Part shown: one piece after another, positions 40,746 to 49,160 of the stretch
How positions within the stretch are numbered: the stretch's first letter is position 1
Layout: every line of letters starts with the position of its first letter
Assembly: GCA_946405625.1 (NCBI GenBank)
Contig: CAMJHQ010000011.1
Span: forward strand, 1 to 64,000
Direction: 5' to 3'
Length of the DNA stretch: 64,000 bases
DNA from: an uncultured Lachnospiraceae bacterium
GTDB taxonomy: Bacteria; Bacillota; Clostridia; Lachnospirales; Lachnospiraceae
Program-made: the position numbers and the translations under genes
Notes under the pieces: generated by a model
What the model was told of the DNA's origin: nothing
The model's input: the letters and a program-made list of their open reading frames with translations, nothing else
Database searches by the model: none

Positions 40746-41564
40746 TCAGTCCCAGATTGCTTCTTCATTTGTGGCCTTTTCTCCCCAGTAGGAAGCCCAT
40801 TTCTCACAGAACAGCCATGTATATGGGATTTTCTTTTCAGTTCTGATTCTCTGAAATAGCGGGATATTTCCCCAGCTAAGTGACGGTATACCGATAACAA
40901 ACGGATATAGTGGTCCGAGTAGAAGCGCCTGAAATGTGTGGCCGAACTCATGTACGGCAACCTTCTCGCAATATGACCGTCTGCCCTCGTCTCCTTCCGT
41001 TTCATACGGCGTAAAGATAAACATTCCCATGGAGATGCCGCTGTTCTTCGGCCATACAATTCTTAAAACACCATGATAGTATCTGTGAGGACAATGCCTG
41101 TACTTAAGATAGAGTAAGAATCCCGCAAAAGTCTGAAGATGTCCCCAGGTCCAGTGAATAAATATCCTGAGAGGATACCATCTTTCATTTCTTTCTTTTG
41201 ATAACACAGCAAGCATAAGCCCTGTCAGATATAAACCGATAAGATAAGCAAGCACATCACGCAGATCACAGCTTCCGCCGAGAATAATACCGATCAGCGA
41301 ACCCTTCTCAATTCCGAGAATACCCGTAATGTCGATCAACTGCAGAAGTTCCGCCATCCATCCGAACATATAACATATAAACGGAAGAACATATACAGAG
41401 AAGATGCTGTCTTTTGCAAACAGGGCCGCCCTTATCAGGAAATATAAAGTAGGTATAACAAATATATCTCCCACATATCCCCGGACAAATCCGGTCGCCC
41501 ATTTTCCGATTATGATTTCGATTATAAGAAGCACCGAAAATGATATTAAATGCCTAGCTCGCAC
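40746..41564 (-). CDS. DUF2809-HExxH membrane protein
   Basis: 272 residues from a GTG at 41564, about eight bases after AAAGGAG. The first 130 residues, with four membrane segments and the motif IIGKWATGFVRGYVGD...ELLQLIDI, match DUF2809. The C-terminal part is soluble and holds VAVHEFGHTFQALLLGPLY, an HExxH zinc-peptidase-like motif, then VIGIPSLSWG and FCEKWASYWGEKA. A second metal ligand is likely the Glu in CEKWA. The C-terminal region is also known as a stand-alone conserved protein, so this looks like a fusion. Substrate unknown; enzymatic activity unproven. Confidence 0.75.
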   Translation of the reverse strand: MRARHLISFSVLLIIEIIIGKWATGFVRGYVGDIFVIPTLYFLIRAALFAKDSIFSVYVLPFICYMFGWMAELLQLIDITGILGIEKGSLIGIILGGSCDLRDVLAYLIGLYLTGLMLAVLSKERNERWYPLRIFIHWTWGHLQTFAGFLLYLKYRHCPHRYYHGVLRIVWPKNSGISMGMFIFTPYETEGDEGRRSYCEKVAVHEFGHTFQALLLGPLYPFVIGIPSLSWGNIPLFQRIRTEKKIPYTWLFCEKWASYWGEKATNEEAIWD

Positions 41565-41649
41565 TTCTCTTCTCCTTTATTCTCTCATGCTATTTGGGAA
41601 TCGTCACAATGATCATAACCCATCACCTGTGTGATGACAAAATGTATTC

Positions 41650-42441
41650 TCACGATTTCCGTATCACGTAATTCTCTTTAGTCTTGACAAAGCCTGCCCG
41701 CTCAGCAGTTTTCCCGGAAGCTACATTCGCAGCCGCATGTGCCCATACAGGTTTCTTACCTAATTTGATTATCTCTTCGCACATTTTTACAGCAAGTCGT
41801 GCAGAGAGTCCTCTTCTTCTGTAATCCGGATCTGTTTCAACTCCGATATCCACTTCATCGGAGCTGACCGCACTTGAAAAAGCAACTGCGGCGATTTTCT
41901 CTCCTTCTACCGCAACATATCCGAGACCTTTTTCCAGGAAGGCTTCCTTCGTATCCCACGAAAAAGAAGGAATGATCCTTCCGTGAATACGATCAATATT
42001 TTTCTCGGATATACGTTCAATTCCGATTTTCGAATTATCTTCGGCAGTATTTCCGATTGAAGAATCTGTTTTATCTTCCGTATCATCGTCCACAGCACCA
42101 AATGCATACTCGAATCTCTTATCGATTATAACATCACTCTTCTTACTGAAGAAGTCTTTTATTGCTTCATCATCCGTAATGATAATGAATCTTCGCTCCC
42201 GTTCTTGTGACAGGTACTCCTCATATATTTCTTCCAGAAGGGCCTTCAACGGACTGCCTGAAAAGTAAACAAAACCACAGTAATGCCAAAACATCACGAA
42301 ATCCTCTTCCGAACTGACAAAGATATCCCCTTCCTGATAACCTTCGGCAATAGACATCGGATATACCTTGTTGGCCGAACATCTTTTCGCATACTCTATG
42401 AACCTGCTATATTCCGATTTTTCAATTTTCCTCAAACTCAC
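41650..42441 (-). CDS. GNAT-family acetyltransferase
   Basis: 263 residues from a GTG at 42441, seven bases after AAAGGAG. The C-terminal half has the GNAT core (DIGVETDPDYRRRGLSARLA, the acetyl-CoA loop RRRGL) and HAAANVASGKTAERAGFV. The N-terminal half of about 120 residues is a separate, degenerate domain, as in the GNAT_acetyltran family of Firmicutes. Substrate unknown. Adjacent to another, unrelated GNAT gene (42536-43027). Confidence 0.9.
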   Translation of the reverse strand: MSLRKIEKSEYSRFIEYAKRCSANKVYPMSIAEGYQEGDIFVSSEEDFVMFWHYCGFVYFSGSPLKALLEEIYEEYLSQERERRFIIITDDEAIKDFFSKKSDVIIDKRFEYAFGAVDDDTEDKTDSSIGNTAEDNSKIGIERISEKNIDRIHGRIIPSFSWDTKEAFLEKGLGYVAVEGEKIAAVAFSSAVSSDEVDIGVETDPDYRRRGLSARLAVKMCEEIIKLGKKPVWAHAAANVASGKTAERAGFVKTKENYVIRKS

Positions 42442-42535
42442 TGTATTTCTCCTTTATCAAACTTTTGTAATCGCTCGGCCATCTGTGGCGGATTTTTAAT
42501 CGGTCAAGTGCACCCACGACCGGCTTGTGATTTTC

Positions 42536-43027
42536 TTATATATCCCGCTCCATATATCCGCAGGTGAACGGGAAGAAATCGAACTTTACGGAACCCGTAT
42601 GTATAAATCCAAAGCTCTCATACCACTTACGGAGTCTCACATTTTCATCTACGATTCCGATCTTCAGTTTCTTAATGCCCGAAGCCTTAACTCTTTCGAA
42701 ACAGTCCTTCAAAAGTTTCTGTCCTATCCCTCTATGTCTCTCCTCCGGAAGGACCGCCAGATTGTTCAACTCAACTTCCGTCTCATTAAGTATCGCAAGA
42801 GAATAATATCCGACGATCTTATTTCCCTTCAGATATACAAACATTGGCTTATGTTCTTCAGAGAACTGATAATAAAGTCGCCTGTCATCAGTTGCAAATG
42901 CAGTAAATCTCGGAGCATTTTCTTCGGTAAAACCAAACTCATCCGTTACCGTTTTAAAAGAAGTTCTGATAACATTCACGCATTCCGGTATTTCCTCAAC
43001 TAACATATTTCTTATTATTTCATCCAT
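42536..43027 (-). CDS. GNAT-family N-acetyltransferase
   Basis: 163 residues. GNAT core: VELNNLAVLPEERHRGIGQKLL with the acetyl-CoA loop RHRGIG, then VDENVRLRKWYESFGFIHTGS. Typical single-domain acetyltransferase length. GGTGAGGAG precedes the ATG. It is 13 bases downstream of the methyltransferase gene, so the two may be co-transcribed. Substrate unknown. Confidence 0.94.
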   Translation of the reverse strand: MDEIIRNMLVEEIPECVNVIRTSFKTVTDEFGFTEENAPRFTAFATDDRRLYYQFSEEHKPMFVYLKGNKIVGYYSLAILNETEVELNNLAVLPEERHRGIGQKLLKDCFERVKASGIKKLKIGIVDENVRLRKWYESFGFIHTGSVKFDFFPFTCGYMERDI

Positions 43028-43040
43028 CTCCTCACCTTCT

Positions 43041-43868
43041 TTAGTCCTTCTTTCTCAGTATCCATATCAGATTGCTCTTATATTTTGCCGCGGAATCCGG
43101 ATCACTTAAATCTTCCTTATCTCCATTATATCCGCGGTATATATCAAGGACTTCAAAACCACAAAGCTCTGCAAGAAGGAATATCTCCGAACGATATGTC
43201 TGTCTCATCAGAAGCGGTCGGATTCTTTCACCGATCACATTTCCTGCTTCATCATATGTTTCAAACTTCCAGCTGCCAAACATCTGCTGTGTATATAGAT
43301 TATATGATACTGCTGTATATATTTTCTCCTTGTTCCCTTCGCTGTTAATATATTCCAGTCTGAAGGAATAGTCGTCAGGCCCTGTTGCCATCTGCTCCGC
43401 CTGCATTGCGGGCCACGGATCAAATGTATTAAGTGTGAGGATTCCGCCCGGCAGGAGCTGCTCTCTTATATTCTTAAGTGCATCTATCTGGAGCTTCTGA
43501 TCCGGCAGATGCATAAAGCCGCTTCTCGCAATAATGGCAAGTGAGTATTTTCTTCCCGAGTTAAATGTTGTCATATTCGCCGGATAGATATTCAGGTTCA
43601 GATTCATTGCTTCAGCCTTTGCTGCCGAGACCTTGCACATTTCTTCAGAAAGATCTGTGCCGTCAACCTCTATCCCTCTTTCCGCAAGATAGAGAAGCAC
43701 CGCACCTGTTCCGCATGCGATATCAACCACGCCGCCATCGCCATATTTTCGGGCAAGTTCCAGATAAAACTCCCGAAAATTCTCGTGATTATCCTGGTCA
43801 CCTGCATACATCACTTCCAGGTATCTGTCGTAATTTTCCGCAACATCTTTAAAATCATGTAAGTCCAT
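43041..43868 (-). CDS. Class I SAM-dependent methyltransferase
   Basis: 275 residues from the ATG at 43868, which has GGAGG eight bases upstream; the frame is open for 22 more codons without a site. SAM-binding motif I VVDIACGTGAVLLYLA (about 53-68) and motif II GTDLSEEM, then LPGGILTLNTFDPW. Rossmann-fold methyltransferase_25 type; the C-terminus resembles UbiE/ToxA-like small-molecule methyltransferases. Substrate unknown. It ends just before the GNAT gene at 42536-43027. Confidence 0.92.
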   Translation of the reverse strand: MDLHDFKDVAENYDRYLEVMYAGDQDNHENFREFYLELARKYGDGGVVDIACGTGAVLLYLAERGIEVDGTDLSEEMCKVSAAKAEAMNLNLNIYPANMTTFNSGRKYSLAIIARSGFMHLPDQKLQIDALKNIREQLLPGGILTLNTFDPWPAMQAEQMATGPDDYSFRLEYINSEGNKEKIYTAVSYNLYTQQMFGSWKFETYDEAGNVIGERIRPLLMRQTYRSEIFLLAELCGFEVLDIYRGYNGDKEDLSDPDSAAKYKSNLIWILRKKD

Positions 43869-43929
43869 TTTGTAATCCTCCGTTATATTAATTATACCTT
43901 CATTATCCGGGCCCTGGAAAATGAAAAAA

Positions 43930-43956
43930 GCCACCTATCCGGGATGGATAGATGGC
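43930..43956 (-). terminator. Terminator after the 33-residue peptide gene
   Basis: GCCACCTATCC (43930-43940) and GGATAGATGGC (43946-43956) pair with one mismatch; the minus transcript continues TTTTTTC. It is 38 bases after the stop of the small gene at 43994-44095. Confidence 0.85.
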
Positions 43957-43993
43957 AATGTTAACACTGAAAATATATTATTCCATTCTATTC

Positions 43994-44095
43994 TTATACA
44001 CTTCCCGAATACTTACATACAAAAAGAGGACCATTCCCATATGTATGAGTGGTCTTTGATGTAGTGTATGTAGTTTCGGTTACGAATCTACGCAT
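43994..44095 (-). CDS. Free-standing 33-residue peptide
   Basis: 33 residues, too short for usual cut-offs. It begins MRRFVTETTYTT, continues SKTTHTY, and ends GNGPLFVCKYSGSV: Thr-rich, one Cys, weakly basic, no signal peptide or membrane helix. AGGAG lies nine bases before the ATG, a clean promoter is at 44126-44154, and a terminator at 43930-43956. Thus it is a complete single-gene transcription unit between methyltransferase and envelope genes. No family recognised. Candidates include a small regulator, a modified peptide precursor, or a leader. Good support for expression, none for function. Confidence 0.55.
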   Translation of the reverse strand: MRRFVTETTYTTSKTTHTYGNGPLFVCKYSGSV

Positions 44096-44125
44096 AAGAA
44101 GAATCTCCTAAAAAATATTGTGTTT

Positions 44126-44154
44126 AGACTACTACTATCTCAGGTCTGTGTCAA
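44126..44154 (-). promoter_or_regulatory. Promoter of the 33-residue peptide gene
   Basis: Minus strand TTGACA (44149-44154), 17-base spacer, TAGTCT (44126-44131), about 30 bases before the ATG. Confidence 0.6.
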
Positions 44155-44155
44155 C

Positions 44156-44311
44156 CCCTGATTTATGTTTTTGCGTGACACATCTTTTTGAAAAACTTTT
44201 CAATCAAATTTTAATCTTTGTTTGTCTTCATACATTTCTTTATCGGCACGCTCAAATACATCCGATACAAAGTTGTCACTCTCATACCAGTATTCTGACA
44301 TTCCTTTTATC
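44156..44311. other. Intergenic stretch before the envelope protein group
   Basis: No gene or hairpin recognised. It is AT-rich and holds no clear terminator for the gene ending at 44312. Confidence 0.4.
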
Positions 44312-44734
44312 CTATGGTCCCACACTGATTTCTATACAATTCGATTCGCCGATCTTATGTTCTTCGGAAACTTCTGTCATTCCGTTTATTCCGACGGATA
44401 TAACAAACATACCGATTCCCGAATCTATAGCTTTTATTTTAATATCAACTGTATAATGCTCATAATTATTTGTCTTAAAAACAGAAATTTTAAAATTCTG
44501 ATTATCCGCAGTGAATTCATACTCATATCTTCCGTACATAGCCACATGAGAAAAATCAGTAGAATTCTTACTCAAAACCTTACCGCTTGTTTCTTCCGTC
44601 ACACTAACATGATTAATTCTAAAATCAGAATCAATCCTTACAGTCATATGAAAAAAGTATAATAACGACAGTCCGAAAACTGCCGCTATTATAAGAATTA
44701 TGATCCAGAATTTTATAAACTTCTTTGATATCAT
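44312..44734 (-). CDS. Single-TM envelope protein of unknown function
   Basis: 140 residues from the ATG at 44734, six bases after GAGGAG. Basic N-terminus, one membrane helix (about 9-28), then about 110 residues outside the cell with a beta-rich, Ile/Val/Asp pattern. The domain ends CIEISVGP. No family recognised. Third gene of a run with two other single-TM/lipoproteins (44773-46312) in the same orientation and gaps of 38 and 25 bases, so a shared envelope role is possible. Confidence 0.6.
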   Translation of the reverse strand: MISKKFIKFWIIILIIAAVFGLSLLYFFHMTVRIDSDFRINHVSVTEETSGKVLSKNSTDFSHVAMYGRYEYEFTADNQNFKISVFKTNNYEHYTVDIKIKAIDSGIGMFVISVGINGMTEVSEEHKIGESNCIEISVGP

Positions 44735-44772
44735 TTTCATCTCCTCAAACTGTTGTTTTGCCTTCACAACAA

Positions 44773-45183
44773 TTAATGATCAAGCTTTATATAATAATTA
44801 TCATTGCTGTACTTTTCCTTCCGAGGTGCTACAACGTAAAGCCTGATCTCATCTTCGGATATCCATTCCACATCCCATGCTACCGTTTCTGCAAATCCCG
44901 GCTTATCGGTCTGAAATATCATTTCTCCATCATAAAAAACATACGGACTGCTCACATAATCGCATTTAACCGTAACTTCCTTATTTCCTGAAGGCGATGT
45001 AAATACCTGCGTCGACTCGTACTCCAGGTCAGAACAAGCCCCGATAAAAGCCGCTGCAAAAACAACCAAAAATACAGATAATACAACAAACTTACTTCTT
45101 GTAAATTTACTGCCCTTAGTCTTAGCCTCTGATAATACATCGTTTTCCATACTTTTAACCTCTGATACGTCTTTGTTATTCAT
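44773..45183 (-). CDS. Single-TM envelope protein of unknown function
   Basis: 136 residues. Acidic N-terminal 30 residues, one membrane helix (about 32-50), then a domain of about 85 residues with FTSPSGNKEVTVKCDYVSSP and an acidic end. The motif S.SPDG/SPSGN is shared with small bacterial beta-sheet envelope domains. No family assigned. GGGGAATAGTTGAG precedes the ATG. Same run as the neighbours. Confidence 0.6.
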   Translation of the reverse strand: MNNKDVSEVKSMENDVLSEAKTKGSKFTRSKFVVLSVFLVVFAAAFIGACSDLEYESTQVFTSPSGNKEVTVKCDYVSSPYVFYDGEMIFQTDKPGFAETVAWDVEWISEDEIRLYVVAPRKEKYSNDNYYIKLDH

Positions 45184-45208
45184 ATCTCAACTATTCCCCT
45201 GTTGAAAA

Positions 45209-46312
45209 TCAATAATAAATATATTCATACTCCTCTGTTATATCATACGTTCCCGCATCTCTTGTCATATCATTGCAGACATTATGCATTTTTGTCAGAT
45301 AACCGTATTCGTTATATTCCGCTGTATATTCATATCCCCCTAATAACGAATCTCCCGATTTTCTGTGAATCAGATTTCCGGCATCATCATATTCGTAGAA
45401 AGATGTCTGTTTTTCCGTGCCGTCATCATTTACTGCATAGATGCCTGTCTCAAGTCCCTTGCTGTTATACTTCGTTCTTGTATGTCCTCTAACGGTTCCA
45501 TCCGAATCATACGATATTGATTCTTCCAATCCGTAATCATTATACTTATATTCGTACTTTGCCGATAATTCTCCGTTATAGTATAACTCTTCAAGTATCT
45601 TCCGTCCTGCAGCGTCATAATGTTCTACCGTAAGATGTTCATACATGCTGTCTCGCATCTCGGTCAGATTCCCCTCAGAATCATATTCATATTCCCAGGT
45701 TCTATATACATATCCATCATCTTCATTGATATGCTTCTTACAGATCAGCTGCCCCTTATCATTATACTCATATTCATTATAATCGGTATCCCCATCTACG
45801 AAATAATACCTGTCATAAACGAGTAGCCCGTCCTTATATGAATACATCTGCTTTATTGAAGCATCTTTATCATTATCCCCTTCAATTACCTGTATCTTGT
45901 TTCCGTCTTCGTCATAAATATATTTTTTAAAATTGGTTTGAATCCCGTCTTCATCTACGGAAATTTGAGTTATGAGATTTCCTCTATCATCATATTCGTA
46001 AGATATCGTATGTGTAGCAATATCTCCGCAGTAAAATGTATCCCTCATTATCTTTCCGTCCGGATCATATTCTTCAATGCTATATGTATCTTCGGACGTG
46101 ATTATCTTCTTCTCCTTAATTGCCGGTGCTGTGACAGTCTTTGCAGCATTTGTCGGACTTACAGTATTTTCAGGATTTGCCGAATTTGCAAGATTTGTCG
46201 TATTGGCGAGATTTGCCGTAGTGGCTACATCCTCCGTATTATCCTTCTTCTGTGAACATCCGGCGCAGAAGGAAAGCAGCGCGATCATAAATATATATTT
46301 TATTTTTCTCAA
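45209..46312 (-). CDS. YD/RHS-like repeat lipoprotein
   Basis: 367 residues from a TTG at 46312, eight bases after GGAGGG; an ATG at 46333 has no site. Short signal with lipobox FCAGC (Cys16), then a low-complexity NLANTTNLANS-type linker. From about 80 to the end are repeats of the YD type: YEYDDRGNLITQ, YEYDSEGNLTEM, YEYDDAGNLIHR and others, spaced 22-30 residues, ten or more in total. This is the core of Rhs and teneurin-like beta cages but far shorter. It could bind sugars or other surface ligands. Promoter and operator candidate at 46342-46385. Confidence 0.8.
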   Translation of the reverse strand: MRKIKYIFMIALLSFCAGCSQKKDNTEDVATTANLANTTNLANSANPENTVSPTNAAKTVTAPAIKEKKIITSEDTYSIEEYDPDGKIMRDTFYCGDIATHTISYEYDDRGNLITQISVDEDGIQTNFKKYIYDEDGNKIQVIEGDNDKDASIKQMYSYKDGLLVYDRYYFVDGDTDYNEYEYNDKGQLICKKHINEDDGYVYRTWEYEYDSEGNLTEMRDSMYEHLTVEHYDAAGRKILEELYYNGELSAKYEYKYNDYGLEESISYDSDGTVRGHTRTKYNSKGLETGIYAVNDDGTEKQTSFYEYDDAGNLIHRKSGDSLLGGYEYTAEYNEYGYLTKMHNVCNDMTRDAGTYDITEEYEYIYY

Positions 46313-46341
46313 TTCAGCACCCTCCTTCTCCATTTTTCTTA

Positions 46342-46385
46342 TTATCACTATGATAATATCATACCACATATAATTAAAATGTCAA
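46342..46385 (-). promoter_or_regulatory. Promoter with TTATCA-TAG-TGATAA palindrome
   Basis: Minus strand TTGACA (46380-46385), 16-base spacer, TATGAT (46358-46363), then a TTATCA...TGATAA inverted repeat (46342-46356) across the start site. It suggests a repressible promoter for the YD lipoprotein gene and possibly the two genes after it. Confidence 0.6.
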
Positions 46386-46472
46386 CATCTTTTTTAAGCT
46401 GTCTGCTATTTTTTTCTGCATTAGACAGTGGAAACATCCCATACTAAGCTTCATCGGTTTTGTCCAAAAAAA

Positions 46473-46503
46473 TAGACGTATTCCGCTGATTGAAATACGT
46501 CTA
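46473..46503 (-). terminator. Terminator after the Arg/Ser-repeat membrane protein gene
   Basis: TAGACGTATT (46473-46482) pairs exactly with AATACGTCTA (46494-46503); the minus transcript continues TTTTTTT. It is 105 bases after the stop at 46608. Confidence 0.8.
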
Positions 46504-46607
46504 TAAATCACAGTTGATCACATGTACCAAATCATCACATGTTACTTAATCAAACAAATTATAAAATTCATATGTCGTTCAAATCCATATGTAATTTAAT
46601 TCCTCAT

Positions 46608-47366
46608 CTAATCCTCATCCTTGATCTTCACATACTCATATGCAACGACCGGATACTTTACAAATAACCCGGAATTATCGGTTCTGTACCATCTGATCTC
46701 CAATACTCTGATCATCAGATCACATTCACCATTCACTATTTCCTCGGAAATATCTTCCTCCGAATCTATATAACATACACCCTGGAATCCATGGCCTATA
46801 TAATGATAATCATACTTTGCACCCTTGGAATCCGCATCAGGCTTGTAACCAACAAATTCTTCTACATCCGTAAAATGCTTTTCATGTGGCATAATAGTTC
46901 CGCAAAGAAGCAGCAGTACAATGATTGCAATAATGGAAACAACACCTGCAATAAGATTAAGAAGCAGCCTCATCTTAAGGCTCATCTTCTTTGCTTTACC
47001 TTTGGTTTGTTTCTTGGAATTATCGCTGTCCTGATCTACCGAAACTCTCTTTTGCTGTCCGTTCGGATTTCTTCTTGCCTCTTCACCTGAACTTCTCTTC
47101 GGCTGTCCATTTGAATTTCTTCTTGCCTCTTCACCCGAGCTTCTCCTCGGCTGTCCGTTCGGATTTCTTCTTGTCTCTTCACCCGGATTTTTCCTGGGCT
47201 GTCCATCTGACTTCTTTCTGCCGGACGCATCTGAAGAACTCCTCTGAGCCTGTTCTCCCGAGCTTTTCTTTCTTGTCTGTTCACTTGAACTATTCTTGGT
47301 TTTATCACCGGTCTGTTTTTTAATCTGATCCCCAGAATGTCCTGATGTATGCTCTTTGTCCTTCAT
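46608..47366 (-). CDS. Single-TM protein with basic 15-residue repeats
   Basis: 252 residues. The N-terminal 125 residues are cytosolic, very polar, rich in Lys, Arg, Ser, Gly, Gln and Asn, with 15-residue repeats such as GEEARRNPNGQPRRS. One membrane helix follows (about 132-155), then an external domain of about 95 residues ending YEYVKIKDED. The repeats could bind nucleic acid or acidic lipids. AAGGGTAGG precedes the ATG. A terminator follows. No family recognised. Next to ylmH with a 23-base gap, so they may share a transcript. Confidence 0.6.
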   Translation of the reverse strand: MKDKEHTSGHSGDQIKKQTGDKTKNSSSEQTRKKSSGEQAQRSSSDASGRKKSDGQPRKNPGEETRRNPNGQPRRSSGEEARRNSNGQPKRSSGEEARRNPNGQQKRVSVDQDSDNSKKQTKGKAKKMSLKMRLLLNLIAGVVSIIAIIVLLLLCGTIMPHEKHFTDVEEFVGYKPDADSKGAKYDYHYIGHGFQGVCYIDSEEDISEEIVNGECDLMIRVLEIRWYRTDNSGLFVKYPVVAYEYVKIKDED

Positions 47367-47389
47367 ATAAACAACCTACCCTTCACTAC

Positions 47390-48145
47390 CTAGATGTATC
47401 TTTTAATGTTTATATAAAGCTTATCCTTTCTGGTAGTACCACCTTCGCTACCAAAGATAAACTTTCCGCTTCCTCTCACTGAAACTATGTCTCCTGCTTT
47501 AAGACTCTTTGCGTTTCCGGTCATCTCTCGACCATTGATGAAAACTCTCCCTTCGGAAATGCACCGCACCGCAGTATCTCTCGACATATTATAAACCTTT
47601 GCAATAACCGCATCCAGCCTGTTACTGCTGACTATTATACTCTCCTCGACCGTCTTAGGTGAAATTTCTTCGGGGATATCCGTACATTTATCGACTCTGA
47701 CACTGGTATGCTTTACTCTGGTCATACTCTCGATAATATAATCACTGACCGAATCCGAAACGAAAACATATGCTTCATTATCTCTTACTACTATATCCCC
47801 GATCTTTGAACGCTCGAGTCCAAGCCCGATGATAGTTCCCAGAAAATCCCTATGCGTAAGTTTATCCGAAAACTTCTTCTGAAGCGGCCTTATATGGAGA
47901 AGTTCAATCGGAAAACTCTCTTCATATCCACAGCTTTCCGCCGAACCGAATCTTACCATACACCTCTCACAGCCCTCTGTACCTCCCGATACAGTCGTTC
48001 CCACATAAGAGAAATCCCTTTCAACTTCATAAAAAGAAGAGAGTCCGGACATATCAAGAAAATCGGTAAATACAAATCTGTTTTCACTATACGCTCTTTC
48101 AGCGAGTTCTTCAAATCTTTTATTAATCATCTCGCCTGAATTCAC
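47390..48145 (-). CDS. ylmH: RNA-binding S4-domain protein (YlmH-like)
   Basis: 251 residues from a GTG at 48145, eight bases after GGGAG; an in-frame ATG five codons later has a weaker site. The N-terminal 150 residues are the YlmH-type alpha/beta region (PLQKKFSDKLTHRDFLGTIIGLGLERSKIGDI), and the C-terminal about 75 residues are an S4 RNA-binding fold (SRDTAVRCISEGRVFINGR, SLKAGDIVSVRGSGKF). In Firmicutes YlmH is tied to division genes and ribosome quality control. Here it is away from the ftsZ-sepF region. Strong family call. Confidence 0.93.
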   Translation of the reverse strand: MNSGEMINKRFEELAERAYSENRFVFTDFLDMSGLSSFYEVERDFSYVGTTVSGGTEGCERCMVRFGSAESCGYEESFPIELLHIRPLQKKFSDKLTHRDFLGTIIGLGLERSKIGDIVVRDNEAYVFVSDSVSDYIIESMTRVKHTSVRVDKCTDIPEEISPKTVEESIIVSSNRLDAVIAKVYNMSRDTAVRCISEGRVFINGREMTGNAKSLKAGDIVSVRGSGKFIFGSEGGTTRKDKLYINIKRYI

Positions 48146-48231
48146 TTATCCGTCTCCCTGTTTTTCAGCTTCAAGTATTCATACAAGGTTTATTATATCA
48201 TAACTCACACATTTATATCCATCTAACAGTA

Positions 48232-48274
48232 AAAAGTATCGGAAATGCTGACGAGAGCATTTTCCGACACTTTT
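48232..48274 (-). terminator. Terminator after the Thr/Glu-rich lipoprotein gene
   Basis: A stem of about 18 pairs (48232-48249 with 48256-48274) around GACGAG, followed on both strands by T runs; it is 38 bases after the stop at 48312. It could serve both directions. Confidence 0.85.
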
Positions 48275-48311
48275 TTGAGAGAGTCATGTTGAATATATTA
48301 GATAAAACTCC

Positions 48312-48878
48312 TTACTTTTCTTCGGTAGTGGATTCTTCCTTTTGATTTTTTCCTGTTTCAATCCTGACATTTTTTTCTCCATCAGCTGCAGTCTTCGTAT
48401 CCAGATGGAATTCTACAACGCCTTCGTTATCCTCTGTTCCATTTAAATAAACACTATACACGCCACCTTCATCGTTTTTTTCAATCTTTGCATCACTTGT
48501 AAAGGACACTTTATCAGCGCCATCAGGAAATTCAACTTCAATCAGCTGAACCTCGTCCTCATCGTTCGATGTAATGTTAAATACAACTCTATCAGTATCA
48601 GAAATCTCAACACCTGTTTCAGTTTCACCGATCGTATTTGAAGCCACTTCTGTCGCTGTTTCTGTCTCTTTCTTTGCTTCTGTTGATGCTTCTGTTTCTA
48701 TCTCTGCTTCAGTTGCTGCTTCTGTCTCTATCTTTGCCTCTGTTGTTGCTTCTGTTAATTCCTCAGCTGTTGTCGTGGCTGCTGTCCCTGTTCTGTTCGG
48801 TGTATTAGAGCATGCTGCTCCTACAGCTCCGACTAATAGTAATGTAATTATCGATGCCATTATCTTTGTTCTTTTCAT
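48312..48878 (-). CDS. Thr/Glu-rich repeat lipoprotein
   Basis: 188 residues. Signal peptide with lipobox VGAAC (Cys23), then a linker of about 65 residues made of TEAATEAEIE-like repeats, then a domain of about 90 residues (VVFNITSNDEDEVQLIEVEFP) that looks beta-rich, and a polar end. The linker resembles that of the barnase lipoprotein at 50718-51437. Function unknown. GAAAGGACTATAATGAT precedes the ATG; a TATAAT lies upstream. Own terminator at 48232-48274. Confidence 0.7.
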   Translation of the reverse strand: MKRTKIMASIITLLLVGAVGAACSNTPNRTGTAATTTAEELTEATTEAKIETEAATEAEIETEASTEAKKETETATEVASNTIGETETGVEISDTDRVVFNITSNDEDEVQLIEVEFPDGADKVSFTSDAKIEKNDEGGVYSVYLNGTEDNEGVVEFHLDTKTAADGEKNVRIETGKNQKEESTTEEK

Positions 48879-48955
48879 ATCATTATAGTCCTTTCAAAAT
48901 ATTTGATTATAACCGGTTTATTTTTCGATTACTGATTCGTTTCTTTCGCGCAAAA

Positions 48956-49003
48956 TGGTCGAATACATTCAACCTTATAACTGAAGTCTAACACGTTCGA
49001 CCA
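48956..49003. promoter_or_regulatory. Spaced inverted repeat TGGTCGAA...TTCGACCA
   Basis: Eight-base exact arms (48956-48963, 48996-49003) between divergent genes (48878 minus and 49161 plus). Candidate operator for one or both; binding protein unknown. The rest of 48879-49160 is AT-rich with no gene seen. Confidence 0.35.
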
Positions 49004-49160
49004 AATTTGTCAAATACAAATTCTTATATCATATTCACGACTATAATTTCATATAATATTTTCACGACAATTTTAATACACTTTACAGCAAATTTTTTTA
49101 TCTACCGTATCATACAGCTTACAATGACATTATCAATTTAAAAGGAGAAAAAGTATTTAT

